NCBI GenBank assembly: GCA_015055625.1 | Contig: SVHU01000004.1 | Span: 62,001 to 126,000 of the forward strand | DNA: 64,000 nucleotides | Direction: 5' to 3' | From: Clostridiales bacterium | GTDB taxonomy: Bacteria > Bacillota > Clostridia > Christensenellales > Pumilibacteraceae | Shown here: in pieces, positions 17,687 through 24,640 of the stretch | How positions within the stretch are numbered: the stretch's first letter is position 1 | Layout: each line of letters opens with the position of its first letter | Program-made: the position numbers and the translations under genes | The notes under the pieces: model-generated | Told to the model about the DNA's origin: nothing | Database searches by the model: none | The model's input: only the letters and a program-made list of their open reading frames with translations

Positions 17687-19060
17687 TTATTTTTTGTAAG
17701 CCATATCTTCGGGATGGAATACTTCGTCAAACCTTGCTGCTGTAAGGAATCCTAACGATACGCAAGCTTCTTTAAGCGAAATATTTTCCTTGTGCGCCTT
17801 CTTTGCTGTCTTTGCTGCATTTTCGTAGCCTATGTAAGGATTAAGAGCGGTTACAAGCATCAAAGAATTGTAAAGGTTGTGGTTCATCTTTTCCTTATTA
17901 GCCTTAATTCCGCTTACGCACTTGTCGTGGAAGGAATTGATGCCGTCCGAAAGAAGTCTTACGGACTGAAGGAAGTTGTAGATGATTACGGGCATAAATA
18001 CGTTAAGCTCGAAGTTACCCTGAGATGCAGCCATTCCAACAGCTGTATCGTTTCCGATAACCTGTACAGCAACCATCGTCATAGATTCGCACTGAGTGGG
18101 GTTAACCTTACCGGGCATAATGGACGAACCGGGCTCGTTTTCAGGAATGAAGATTTCGCCAAGTCCGCAACGAGGACCGGAAGCAAGCCAACGAATATCG
18201 TTTGCAATCTTCATAAGATTTGCTGCCAATGCCTTTAGCGCGCCGTGAGCAAATACAAGCTCATCTTTAGCTGTAAGAGCGTGATATTTGTTTTCTGCGG
18301 TGATAAACTCTTTTCCGGTAAGTATGCTTACCTGCTTTGCAACTTCTTCTGCAAAACCTACTGGAGCGTTAAGTCCTGTTCCTACTGCAGTTCCGCCAAG
18401 AGCAAGCTCTTTAAGACCGCCAAGAGCAAGAGTAAGCATTCCCTTAGTCTTTTCGATCATATTTCTCCATCCGCTGATCTCCTGAGAGAAAGCGATTGGA
18501 ACAGCGTCCTGAAGGTGAGTTCTTCCACTCTTTACAATACCTTCGTTTTCTTTTTCAAGACGCTTGAAGGTTTCGATAAGTTTATCCATTGCAGGGAAGA
18601 GCTTATCTTCGATTGCGATAACTGCTGCAATATGCATTGCGGTGGGGAAAGTATCATTAGAGCTCTGGCTCATATTGATGTGATCATTGGGATGAAGAAG
18701 CTTTTCGCCAACGATTTCGTTTCCACGGTTAGCAATAACTTCGTTTGCATTCATATTAGACTGCGTACCACTACCAGTCTGCCATACAACGAGTGGGAAA
18801 TGCTCGTAAAGCTTGCCTGCAATTACTTCGTCGCAAGCCTTGCTGATAGCATCGAGCTTTTTCTCGTCGAGCTTACCAAGCTTGTTGTTTGCAAGAGCGG
18901 CTGCCTTTTTGAGGATTCCGAATGCGTGAGTAATTTCTCTGGGCATTACTTCGTCGCCAATAACAAAGTTCTCATGGCTACGCTCTGTCTGAGCTGCCCA
19001 GTACTTATCAGCAGGCACTCTCATTTCGCCCATTGTGTCTTTTTCTATACGGTATTCCAT
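17687..19060 (-). CDS. fumC: Fumarate hydratase, class II
   Basis: The 457-residue enzyme interconverts malate and fumarate. It carries the superfamily signature [15 protein letters not shown], the [18 protein letters not shown]-like segment ([16 protein letters not shown]) and [10 protein letters not shown]. The pattern [12 protein letters not shown] matches fumarase better than aspartase. As an iron-free class II enzyme it avoids competing for clusters with the Fe-S genes around it. AAGGAG is 11 bases before the ATG. It lies between mdh and hdrB in one direction, exactly where a malate-to-fumarate step is needed. Aspartase remains a small alternative, as the two are hard to part by eye. Confidence 0.9.
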   Translation of the reverse strand: MEYRIEKDTMGEMRVPADKYWAAQTERSHENFVIGDEVMPREITHAFGILKKAAALANNKLGKLDEKKLDAISKACDEVIAGKLYEHFPLVVWQTGSGTQSNMNANEVIANRGNEIVGEKLLHPNDHINMSQSSNDTFPTAMHIAAVIAIEDKLFPAMDKLIETFKRLEKENEGIVKSGRTHLQDAVPIAFSQEISGWRNMIEKTKGMLTLALGGLKELALGGTAVGTGLNAPVGFAEEVAKQVSILTGKEFITAENKYHALTAKDELVFAHGALKALAANLMKIANDIRWLASGPRCGLGEIFIPENEPGSSIMPGKVNPTQCESMTMVAVQVIGNDTAVGMAASQGNFELNVFMPVIIYNFLQSVRLLSDGINSFHDKCVSGIKANKEKMNHNLYNSLMLVTALNPYIGYENAAKTAKKAHKENISLKEACVSLGFLTAARFDEVFHPEDMAYKK

Positions 19061-19124
19061 TTTTTTTTGGACTCCTTAAAAATTTATTTTTTCTTTAAAT
19101 ATAATTGTCGCTTTATAGGGCTAA

Positions 19125-19149
19125 TCGCAGGACGATTTTGCGCCTGCGA
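19125..19149 (-). other. Hairpin in the mdh-fumC gap
   Basis: A 7-bp stem TCGCAGG / CCTGCGA with an 11-base loop lies in the 107-base gap between mdh and fumC. There is no U-run. It may slow decay or set the mdh:fumC ratio, or be a weak terminator. Confidence 0.45.
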
Positions 19150-19167
19150 ATAATTACCTCATTAATA

Positions 19168-20115
19168 TTAGTTCAAAGCTTCTGCGATAACTTTCTTAAG
19201 AGCGTCTGCAGATGCAACAAGCTTAAGTCTTTCTTCTTCGGTGATGGGGGCTTCGATAGTAGTCTTAACACCGTTGCAGTTTACGATAGCCATAATGCTT
19301 ACGCAAACGTCTTCAATTCCATACTCACCCTGCATAAGAACAGAAACAGTGAAGATAGAATCAATATCGGAAGAAAGACACTTAACAAGCTGACAAACAG
19401 ATGCTGCGATACCGTAGTTTGTAACGCCCTTGTTTGCGATAATCTGTCCGCCGGACTTTCTTACGTACTCAACTACTTCGTCTTCGTTGAATTCTTTTAC
19501 GCCTTCGGGAATTTCCTTAAGGCTCTTGGTGTACTGCTCAAGAGGAATACCTGCAACGGTAGCCATAGACCAAGGAACGAAAGAAGTATCGCCGTGCTCA
19601 CCGAACACGTTAGCGTCAACCTGATTTTGATTAACCTTGAAGAATTCTGCAATTCTGGTACGAAGTCTTGCAGTATCAAGCAAAGTACCCGAACCAATAA
19701 CTCTTTCTGCGGGAAGTCCTGTTTCTTTGATAAACACATAGGTAAGGATATCTACGGGGTTAGCAACGAGAATATACTTCGCGTCGGGAGCATGCTTTGC
19801 AATCTGGGGTGCAATGCTCTTAATAATTTTTACGTTAGCCTGAACGAGGTCAATTCTCGTCATACCGGGCTTTCTGGGCATACCGGACGTGATGATTACG
19901 ATATCCGAACCCTCTGCGTCCTCGTAAGAACCAGCTCTTACTACTGCAGGTGAAAGGTAAGGAGTAGCCTGGAAAATATCCATTGCTTCGCCTTTCGCTT
20001 TTGCTTCGTTGATATCAATAAGCAAAATGTCAGATGCAAGATCTCTTGCTGCGAGTGTGTAAGCGATAGATGCGCCTACGGTTCCTGCGCCGATGATTGT
20101 AACTTTGTTTTTCAT
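19168..20115 (-). CDS. mdh: Malate dehydrogenase, LDH-like, NAD-dependent
   Basis: This 315-residue enzyme reduces oxaloacetate to malate. The NAD fold starts VTIIGAGTVGASIA and ends with ILLIDI, whose Asp selects NAD. The specificity loop reads PRKPGMTR: Arg81 stands where lactate dehydrogenases have Gln, and Met replaces their Glu, so malate is the likely substrate. Catalytic Asp147, Arg150 and His174 (GEHGDTSF) are present. A start five codons upstream is possible, but GGGAG lies 8 bases before the ATG at 20115. It follows rex after 15 bases, so it is probably co-transcribed with it. Confidence 0.88.
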   Translation of the reverse strand: MKNKVTIIGAGTVGASIAYTLAARDLASDILLIDINEAKAKGEAMDIFQATPYLSPAVVRAGSYEDAEGSDIVIITSGMPRKPGMTRIDLVQANVKIIKSIAPQIAKHAPDAKYILVANPVDILTYVFIKETGLPAERVIGSGTLLDTARLRTRIAEFFKVNQNQVDANVFGEHGDTSFVPWSMATVAGIPLEQYTKSLKEIPEGVKEFNEDEVVEYVRKSGGQIIANKGVTNYGIAASVCQLVKCLSSDIDSIFTVSVLMQGEYGIEDVCVSIMAIVNCNGVKTTIEAPITEEERLKLVASADALKKVIAEALN

Positions 20116-20130
20116 TGTTTTATCTCCCAT

Positions 20131-20760
20131 TTATAATTTATTTTTTTCTTTTAATTGTTTCGAAAGAACTGCTAGCGATGTCGCTAAGTTCTCATTTCTA
20201 ACCACTACTGAGTCGGGAACCACAATATGCGTGGGTGAAAAATTCCAAATTGCCTTTATTCCCGATTTAATCAGCTTGTCCGCCGTTGCTTGTGCATAAA
20301 CGGCAGGAACTGTTATGATTGCCATTGCTATTCCATTGTCCTTAACGTACGAAGATATTTGCTTTTCGTCGAAAATTGGTTTTCCACCAACGTTTTTTCC
20401 AAACAACTCTTCTCTTACGTCAAACCCTGCTACAATTTCCAACCCAAACTGCGCAAATCCATCGTATTCGAGCAACGCCTGTCCAAGTCGTCCTACTCCC
20501 ACGATAACCGCACGGTTCTCGTCGTTTGCACCCAAGTAACTTTCCAGCTCGCTTATCAAAGTTTTTACGTCATAGCCAACTTTAGGTTTACCACCGCAAC
20601 TAATGGAAGCAATATCTTTTCTAACCTGCACCTCTCCAAGCGCAAGTGCTCCGGCAATTTGCGTAGCGGAAATATTCTGTTGAGATACGTCCAACGATTT
20701 TAAGTAGTGCAGATAAATAGGTAATCTGCGTATCGTGGACAACGAAATCTCAGTTTTCAT
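20131..20760 (-). CDS. rex: Redox-sensing transcriptional repressor Rex
   Basis: This 209-residue repressor has an N-terminal winged helix (STIRRLPIYLHYLKSL; QIAGALALGEVQVRKDIA), then the NADH-binding fold (RAVIVGVGRLGQALL) and the C-terminal swap helix. Rex leaves DNA when NADH/NAD+ rises. It heads the succinate operon, so an NADH build-up should induce the genes that use NADH to make malate and succinate. The classical Rex box is not found upstream; a different palindrome overlaps the start of transcription (see 20803-20822). AGGAG lies 4 bases before the ATG. Confidence 0.93.
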   Translation of the reverse strand: MKTEISLSTIRRLPIYLHYLKSLDVSQQNISATQIAGALALGEVQVRKDIASISCGGKPKVGYDVKTLISELESYLGANDENRAVIVGVGRLGQALLEYDGFAQFGLEIVAGFDVREELFGKNVGGKPIFDEKQISSYVKDNGIAMAIITVPAVYAQATADKLIKSGIKAIWNFSPTHIVVPDSVVVRNENLATSLAVLSKQLKEKNKL

Positions 20761-20768
20761 AACTTCTC

Positions 20769-20789
20769 CTGTTCTCTGTCTGTTCTCTG
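20769..20789 (-). repeat. Direct repeat in the rex leader
   Basis: CAGAGAACAG occurs twice, with one base between copies, immediately upstream of the rex ribosome site. It could bind a protein or be chance; no further copy was noticed in the window. Confidence 0.6.
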
Positions 20790-20802
20790 ATTATTTTCGT
20801 CT

Positions 20803-20822
20803 ATCGATATTTTTTTATCGAT
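20803..20822. promoter_or_regulatory. Palindromic operator candidate over the rex start site
   Basis: ATCGATA, six A/T bases, TATCGAT: a perfect 7-bp inverted repeat starting 8 bases after the rex -10 box, so it covers the probable transcription start. A near-identical element with the same spacing lies just after the ppa promoter (23916-23935). Autoregulation by Rex is plausible but the sequence differs from the known TTGTTAA/TTAACAA-type site. Confidence 0.6.
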
Positions 20823-20830
20823 TCTAGTTT

Positions 20831-20859
20831 ATTATATCAAATACCAAAACAAAAATCAA
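20831..20859 (-). promoter_or_regulatory. Promoter of the rex-mdh-fumC-hdr-flx-frd operon
   Basis: Minus strand TTGATT (20854-20859), 17 bases, TATAAT (20831-20836). It is the only strong promoter seen before the thirteen-gene run. The 378-base gap 20761-21138 holds this promoter, two types of operator-like palindromes and the divergent glycosylase promoter. Confidence 0.85.
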
Positions 20860-20946
20860 CAAAATAAAGGAAAATACTACGCACTTTTTTAAATATTTTT
20901 TAAAAAAATTCACGCAAGTATATATGAAATATATAAATTTACAAAA

Positions 20947-20996
20947 GTTAGCGCCAGCTAACCAGTTTTTAAAAAGTCAAGTTAGCCCCGACTAAC
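20947..20996. promoter_or_regulatory. Two tandem GTTAG-N6-CTAAC palindromes
   Basis: GTTAGCGCCAGCTAAC (20947-20962) and GTTAGCCCCGACTAAC (20981-20996) sit 34 bases apart in the same flanking context (AA before, CCA and a T-run after). They lie between the divergent rex and glycosylase promoters. A third copy with a different core is upstream of copA (36621-36636). They look like binding sites for one unidentified regulator. Confidence 0.65.
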
Positions 20997-21062
20997 CAAT
21001 TTTTTTAACAAATCAACCACACTAATACCAGCCATTAAAAATTTTAAATTTTGGTAAAAACG

Positions 21063-21091
21063 TTGATTTTTAACGACATTTAGAGTATAAT
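21063..21091 (+). promoter_or_regulatory. Promoter of the deoxyinosine glycosylase gene
   Basis: TTGATT (21063-21068), 17 bases, TATAAT (21086-21091), 47 bases before the ATG. Confidence 0.8.
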
Positions 21092-21138
21092 AATTAGGAA
21101 AATAATAACACAACACGTAAAATGTTAAGGGAGAATAT

Positions 21139-21615
21139 ATGATAGTACATCCAATACCTCCGCTATTCGACGAAAATTCAAAAACACTGATACTTGGAAG
21201 TTTTCCGTCTGTAAAGTCCAGAGAAAGCGCTTTCTTTTATGGGCACAAACAAAACAGGTTTTGGCAGGTTGTGGCGAATATTTTTGGCGAAAAAATTCCC
21301 CAAACTATTGAGGAAAAGAAACAGCTAATATTAGCAAATAATCTAGCGCTGTGGGATGTGATAGGAAAGTGCGAAATAGAGGGAAGCGCAGACTCTACAA
21401 TTAAGAACGTAACAGCAAACGATTTGACGATAATCCTTAACAACGCGCCGATAGAACGCATTTTCGTTAATGGGAAGACCGCGCTAAAATACTATGACAA
21501 ATATATTAAACCACTTATTAATCGCTCGGCAATTTTACTTCCCTCCACCTCTCCTGCAAACGCCGTTTATTCAATAGACAATTTGATTAAAGAGTGGAAA
21601 ATAATCAAAAATTAA
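21139..21615 (+). CDS. DNA-deoxyinosine glycosylase, UDG superfamily
   Basis: This 158-residue protein belongs to the uracil-DNA glycosylase fold. The active-site loop LILGSFPSVKSRES, followed by FFYGHKQNRFW, is the pattern of the hypoxanthine-DNA glycosylase branch (family 6), and LLPSTSPAN is the C-terminal motif. It would remove deaminated adenine (hypoxanthine) from DNA. AAGGGAG lies 6 bases before the ATG. It is transcribed away from rex and ends at a bidirectional terminator; nothing in the neighbourhood suggests a link to fermentation. Confidence 0.85.
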   Translation: MIVHPIPPLFDENSKTLILGSFPSVKSRESAFFYGHKQNRFWQVVANIFGEKIPQTIEEKKQLILANNLALWDVIGKCEIEGSADSTIKNVTANDLTIILNNAPIERIFVNGKTALKYYDKYIKPLINRSAILLPSTSPANAVYSIDNLIKEWKIIKN

Positions 21616-21616
21616 C

Positions 21617-21664
21617 AAAAAAGTCCGACACGTATGCAATTTACACATACAAATCGGACTTTTT
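21617..21664. terminator. Bidirectional terminator
   Basis: AAAAGTCCGA pairs with TCGGACTTTT around a 25-base loop, between the convergent glycosylase and SGNH hydrolase genes. Confidence 0.85.
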
Positions 21665-21673
21665 CATTGTTTA

Positions 21674-22651
21674 TTAATCTATATAATTTTCTAAAATTTT
21701 GCAAAGTGAGAATGCGTATTGAGTTCCACCCAAGTCGTTTGGATGAATTTTATCAGGCGAGAAAAACTCTGGCAAATGCGGAACGAGATTCCATCCGTAA
21801 ATATAGACGCATCCGTATTTATCAGCAGTTCTCTCGATTATTTTTTCAGCCACGTCTATCGTCCCCATTCCACTTAAACTCTTATCCCCTCTCCAAATAG
21901 GAGAAATTAAAAAGATTTTAGCGTCGGGGTAAAACTCACGGAGTCTTGCAACGTAATCATCATAATCTTTAGCAAAAGCCTCTTCGGTTTTACTGGACCA
22001 GTCGTTAGTTCCATACGCTACCGTTACGTAATCAATATTCTTCTCTTTGATTAGCGTACATTCATGAGCACGCGCTCCGCCTATTGCTTGATTTATTACT
22101 TCCACATCAAACTTACGGTATATCGCGTTGGTATACGCAAGAGAAGTATACATTTGATCATATCCATGAGTAATGCTATCGCCAAGAGCAAGTAACCTAG
22201 CTTTTTTTACGATTGGCACCAGCTTTGCGCCGTCATCTATCTCTATATAATTCAGAGCGTACCCCATTAGCGTGGGAGAGAAAACGGTTACGCGATTTAG
22301 CTTACCGTCCAGACAGATTTCTATTTTTCCATCTTTATTTACGCAAGGATTTTCACCAACGTGCATTTTCATAACATCGTTTACGTAAATGTCAAAATAA
22401 AATATCTTACGCGACGACCCCTCGAACAAATCTACGTATGATACAACTACGCTTTTACTGTCGGTATAAAAATCAAAGTTAATGCATGATGAAGACGAAC
22501 ACTTTGGACGAAAGAAATTTGCTCCTTCCGCGCTACAAAATCCATCAATAGAGCGCTTACTCATTCGATGAAAAATTATACCGTTTTCATTTTCTTCAAG
22601 CTCTGAATATCCATTTGCAATAGATAATATTTCCGATTTCGTTAGCTTCAT
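21674..22651 (-). CDS. SGNH/GDSL-family esterase
   Basis: The 325-residue protein has an N-terminal beta-sandwich of about 145 residues and a C-terminal SGNH hydrolase domain. Block I is LALGDSITHG (nucleophile Ser), block II has AIGGARAHE, block III is YGTNDW, and block V is DKIHPND with catalytic Asp and His. This two-domain layout resembles carbohydrate esterases that deacetylate plant glycans; no signal peptide is seen, so it probably acts inside the cell on imported oligosaccharides. It leads into a series of small hydrolase-type genes. The substrate cannot be read from the sequence. Confidence 0.85.
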   Translation of the reverse strand: MKLTKSEILSIANGYSELEENENGIIFHRMSKRSIDGFCSAEGANFFRPKCSSSSCINFDFYTDSKSVVVSYVDLFEGSSRKIFYFDIYVNDVMKMHVGENPCVNKDGKIEICLDGKLNRVTVFSPTLMGYALNYIEIDDGAKLVPIVKKARLLALGDSITHGYDQMYTSLAYTNAIYRKFDVEVINQAIGGARAHECTLIKEKNIDYVTVAYGTNDWSSKTEEAFAKDYDDYVARLREFYPDAKIFLISPIWRGDKSLSGMGTIDVAEKIIERTADKYGCVYIYGWNLVPHLPEFFSPDKIHPNDLGGTQYAFSLCKILENYID

Positions 22652-22663
22652 TCTTATTCCTCG

Positions 22664-22948
22664 TTAGATATCATAATCAACAGCAACGGAAGATTGCACA
22701 ACAGCATGCATGTACTTTTTTACAACCGAACAGTGATACTCGTCCTTTTGGTAAACATCAAGCTCTTCTCTACTATTGATTGTAACTTGTAGAATAATAT
22801 CATAAGAACGCGTAGTATGAAGAAAATCTTTACCTACTTCAATTTTAAGAGCTGATGGAACTTTTCCCTCCATGGACTTTAATACTTCAACAGCTTTATC
22901 TACGCTTTCGCCCTCTTTTAACTTAAAACAAACAATGTGCTTTATCAT
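22664..22948 (-). CDS. Dabb-domain (stress-responsive A/B barrel) protein
   Basis: This 94-residue protein has the Dabb pattern: MIKHIVCFKLKEG at the start, YDIILQVTINSREELDVYQ, and the C-terminal HCSVVKKYMHAVVQSSVAVDYDI. Dabb proteins are small ferredoxin-like alpha-beta dimers; some are polyketide cyclases, but most bacterial ones have no known role. It lies 12 bases before the SGNH esterase and reads the same way, so the two may be co-transcribed. The ribosome site is AAAAGGAGC 6 bases before the ATG. Confidence 0.85.
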   Translation of the reverse strand: MIKHIVCFKLKEGESVDKAVEVLKSMEGKVPSALKIEVGKDFLHTTRSYDIILQVTINSREELDVYQKDEYHCSVVKKYMHAVVQSSVAVDYDI

Positions 22949-23009
22949 AATTTTGCTCCTTTTATTTTATATTTTTACTTAAAATCTTCAATACGTACTC
23001 TAAAAAACG

Positions 23010-23765
23010 TTACAATTCAACGTCCGCATACACTGCGTAATGATCAGATGCAAAGCCGTCTTGCTCTTCTTTTGCATATATATTATACGAAAGTACTTTT
23101 ACGTCGTCGGACACCATAATATAATCAATAGGGTGAATATTTTTGTCAAACGGAATTGCTCCGTAATTATGGAAAGTATTTCCGCTTGTAGACTGCTTTG
23201 CAATATACTTGCTATCTTTAAGCATTGTGGTTGCTTTTTCGTAAGTTACGTCTGTTTCATATACGTTGAAATCGCCAGTAAGAAACATACTTCCACCCAC
23301 TTCGCTCATCTTTTTTACCATAAGCTCAATGCCCTTTATTTGTGCCTGCTTGCCAACGTGATCAAGGTGTGTATTAAAGAACGTAAAAATCTTACCGCTC
23401 TTTTTTTCTTTCAACGTTGCGTAAGATGCAACTCTCCAACAGCACGCATCCCAACCAACACCCGGGGTATCAGGATGTTCGTTCAGAAAGTAACTACCTT
23501 TTGTAATTAGCTCAAACTTGCTCTTTTTATAAAACACAGGTGTACCCTCTGCTTCCTTATTATCACGTGGACAGAATACGCTGTCATAATCTAAAAGAAT
23601 ACCGGACACGTCGTCGTATTGCTTTTGGGTAAGCTCCTGAAATCCGTACAAATCACTATCGATAAATCCAAGTTGTTTTTCAATACGAGGAAGTCTTTTC
23701 TCCCAATAATTATTAGGATCTTTCTCATTGCATTTTACCCTCAAATTAAAAGTTGTAATTCTCAT
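23010..23765 (-). CDS. Endonuclease/exonuclease/phosphatase-family protein
   Basis: The 251-residue protein has the EEP fold marks: MRITTFNLRV at the start, a Glu in YGFQELT, FFNTHLDHVGKQAQ, LTGDFNVYETD and the end motif FASDHYAVYADVEL. Without a signal peptide or nuclease extension it could be a phosphodiesterase acting on sugars, lipids or nucleotides. A frame 13 codons longer exists, but GAGG 8 bases before the ATG at 23765 fixes the start. It lies 61 bases upstream of the Dabb gene in the same direction. Confidence 0.85.
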   Translation of the reverse strand: MRITTFNLRVKCNEKDPNNYWEKRLPRIEKQLGFIDSDLYGFQELTQKQYDDVSGILLDYDSVFCPRDNKEAEGTPVFYKKSKFELITKGSYFLNEHPDTPGVGWDACCWRVASYATLKEKKSGKIFTFFNTHLDHVGKQAQIKGIELMVKKMSEVGGSMFLTGDFNVYETDVTYEKATTMLKDSKYIAKQSTSGNTFHNYGAIPFDKNIHPIDYIMVSDDVKVLSYNIYAKEEQDGFASDHYAVYADVEL

Positions 23766-23883
23766 ATTCTTAGCCTCGATTATAAACTTATCTAATTTTA
23801 GCACAATGCAACTAAAAAAGTCTACTATTTTTTTATTTTTAGCATATTTTTATTATGTTTATTTTATAAATTTAAAAATCAAG

Positions 23884-23912
23884 TTGACATATTTAAAACA
23901 TAGTGATATAAT
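23884..23912 (+). promoter_or_regulatory. Consensus promoter of the pyrophosphatase gene
   Basis: TTGACA (23884-23889), 17 bases, TATAAT (23907-23912): a perfect sigma-A promoter 44 bases before the ppa ATG. Confidence 0.9.
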
Positions 23913-23915
23913 TTA

Positions 23916-23935
23916 ATCGATAAATTTTTATCAAT
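23916..23935. promoter_or_regulatory. Operator candidate of ppa, matching the rex element
   Basis: ATCGATA, six bases, TATCAAT: one mismatch from the palindrome at 20803-20822, with the same six-base centre. It starts 3 bases after the -10 box and so would block initiation if a repressor bound. Confidence 0.6.
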
Positions 23936-23955
23936 ATCAAAAAGGATGGTATCAA

Positions 23956-24489
23956 ATGAACATTTGGCACGACATTAATCCCGACAGAATCAAAGCCGAC
24001 GATTTTGTAATGATTGTCGAAATTCCCAAGGGAAGCAAATGTAAATACGAGTTGGATAAAGAAACCGGTATTATGAAGTTGGATAGAATATTGTACACTT
24101 CCACACATTATCCGGCAAACTACGGTTTTATTCCTCGTACCTATGCCGACGACGGAGATCCTCTCGACGTTCTTTTGTTATGTTCGGAAACTCTTCAATG
24201 TATGACTCTCGTTCAGTGCTATCCCATCGGAGTTATTACAATGATGGACAACGGTAAAAACGACGAGAAAATTATTGCCATACCCTTTGAAGATCCAACC
24301 TATAATATGTATAAATCCATATTTGAAATTCCTTTCCATATCTACGAAGAAATGCAACACTTCTTCAAGGTTTACAAAGAGCTAGAGGGCAAGGACACGG
24401 CTATCAACGAAACTCTTGGCCCCAGCGCTGCAATTAAGATTATCAAAAAAGCAATCGAACACTATAAAGAGTGCTTTGAAAATAAGTAA
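23956..24489 (+). CDS. ppa: Inorganic pyrophosphatase, family I
   Basis: This soluble enzyme of 177 residues splits pyrophosphate to phosphate. It shows the family I metal-site signature DDGDPLDVLL, the substrate-binding KGSKCKYELDK with EIPKGS before it, and HYPANYGFIPRTYADDG. The ribosome site AAAGGATGG precedes the ATG by about 7 bases. The length is normal. Its interest lies in metabolism: the window also encodes a PPi-dependent phosphofructokinase, which would compete for pyrophosphate, so controlled expression makes sense. The promoter is strong and covered by a rex-like palindrome. Confidence 0.95.
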   Translation: MNIWHDINPDRIKADDFVMIVEIPKGSKCKYELDKETGIMKLDRILYTSTHYPANYGFIPRTYADDGDPLDVLLLCSETLQCMTLVQCYPIGVITMMDNGKNDEKIIAIPFEDPTYNMYKSIFEIPFHIYEEMQHFFKVYKELEGKDTAINETLGPSAAIKIIKKAIEHYKECFENK

Positions 24490-24491
24490 AT

Positions 24492-24540
24492 AACAATCCT
24501 TCCGCTTATTTTGTGGTGGGATTGTTTTACTAATCGTAAT
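24492..24540 (+). terminator. Terminator of ppa
   Basis: AACAATCC pairs with GGATTGTT around a long loop and runs into TTTT, just after the ppa stop. Confidence 0.7.
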
Positions 24541-24568
24541 TAAAAAATTTATTTTAAGAAAAAATTCC

Positions 24569-24610
24569 ATACTTTTTAGTATAGACAAAACAAAAAAAAT
24601 ATTGTATAAT
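24569..24610 (+). promoter_or_regulatory. Promoter and operator-like repeat of the GH78 gene
   Basis: TAGACA (24582-24587), 17 bases, TATAAT (24605-24610). The palindrome ATACT-TTTT-AGTAT (24569-24582) abuts and overlaps the -35 box, a typical place for a repressor of sugar-use genes. Confidence 0.75.
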
Positions 24611-24640
24611 ATTTTCATACTAGAAAAAGGAGATACAATA

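Noticed and set aside
19125-19149. Terminator that would split mdh and fumC into different operons
   Set aside because: The stem is only 7 bp and no U-run follows, so full termination is unlikely.
19168-20115. Lactate dehydrogenase
   Set aside because: The protein is LDH-like, but the specificity loop has Arg at the position where LDH has Gln, and Met in place of Glu, which fits malate dehydrogenase; fumarase is next to it.
20761-21138. Classical Rex box (TTGTTAA-N4-TTAACAA)
   Set aside because: I looked for it in the rex gap and found only the ATCGATA and GTTAG palindromes; no match to the known form.
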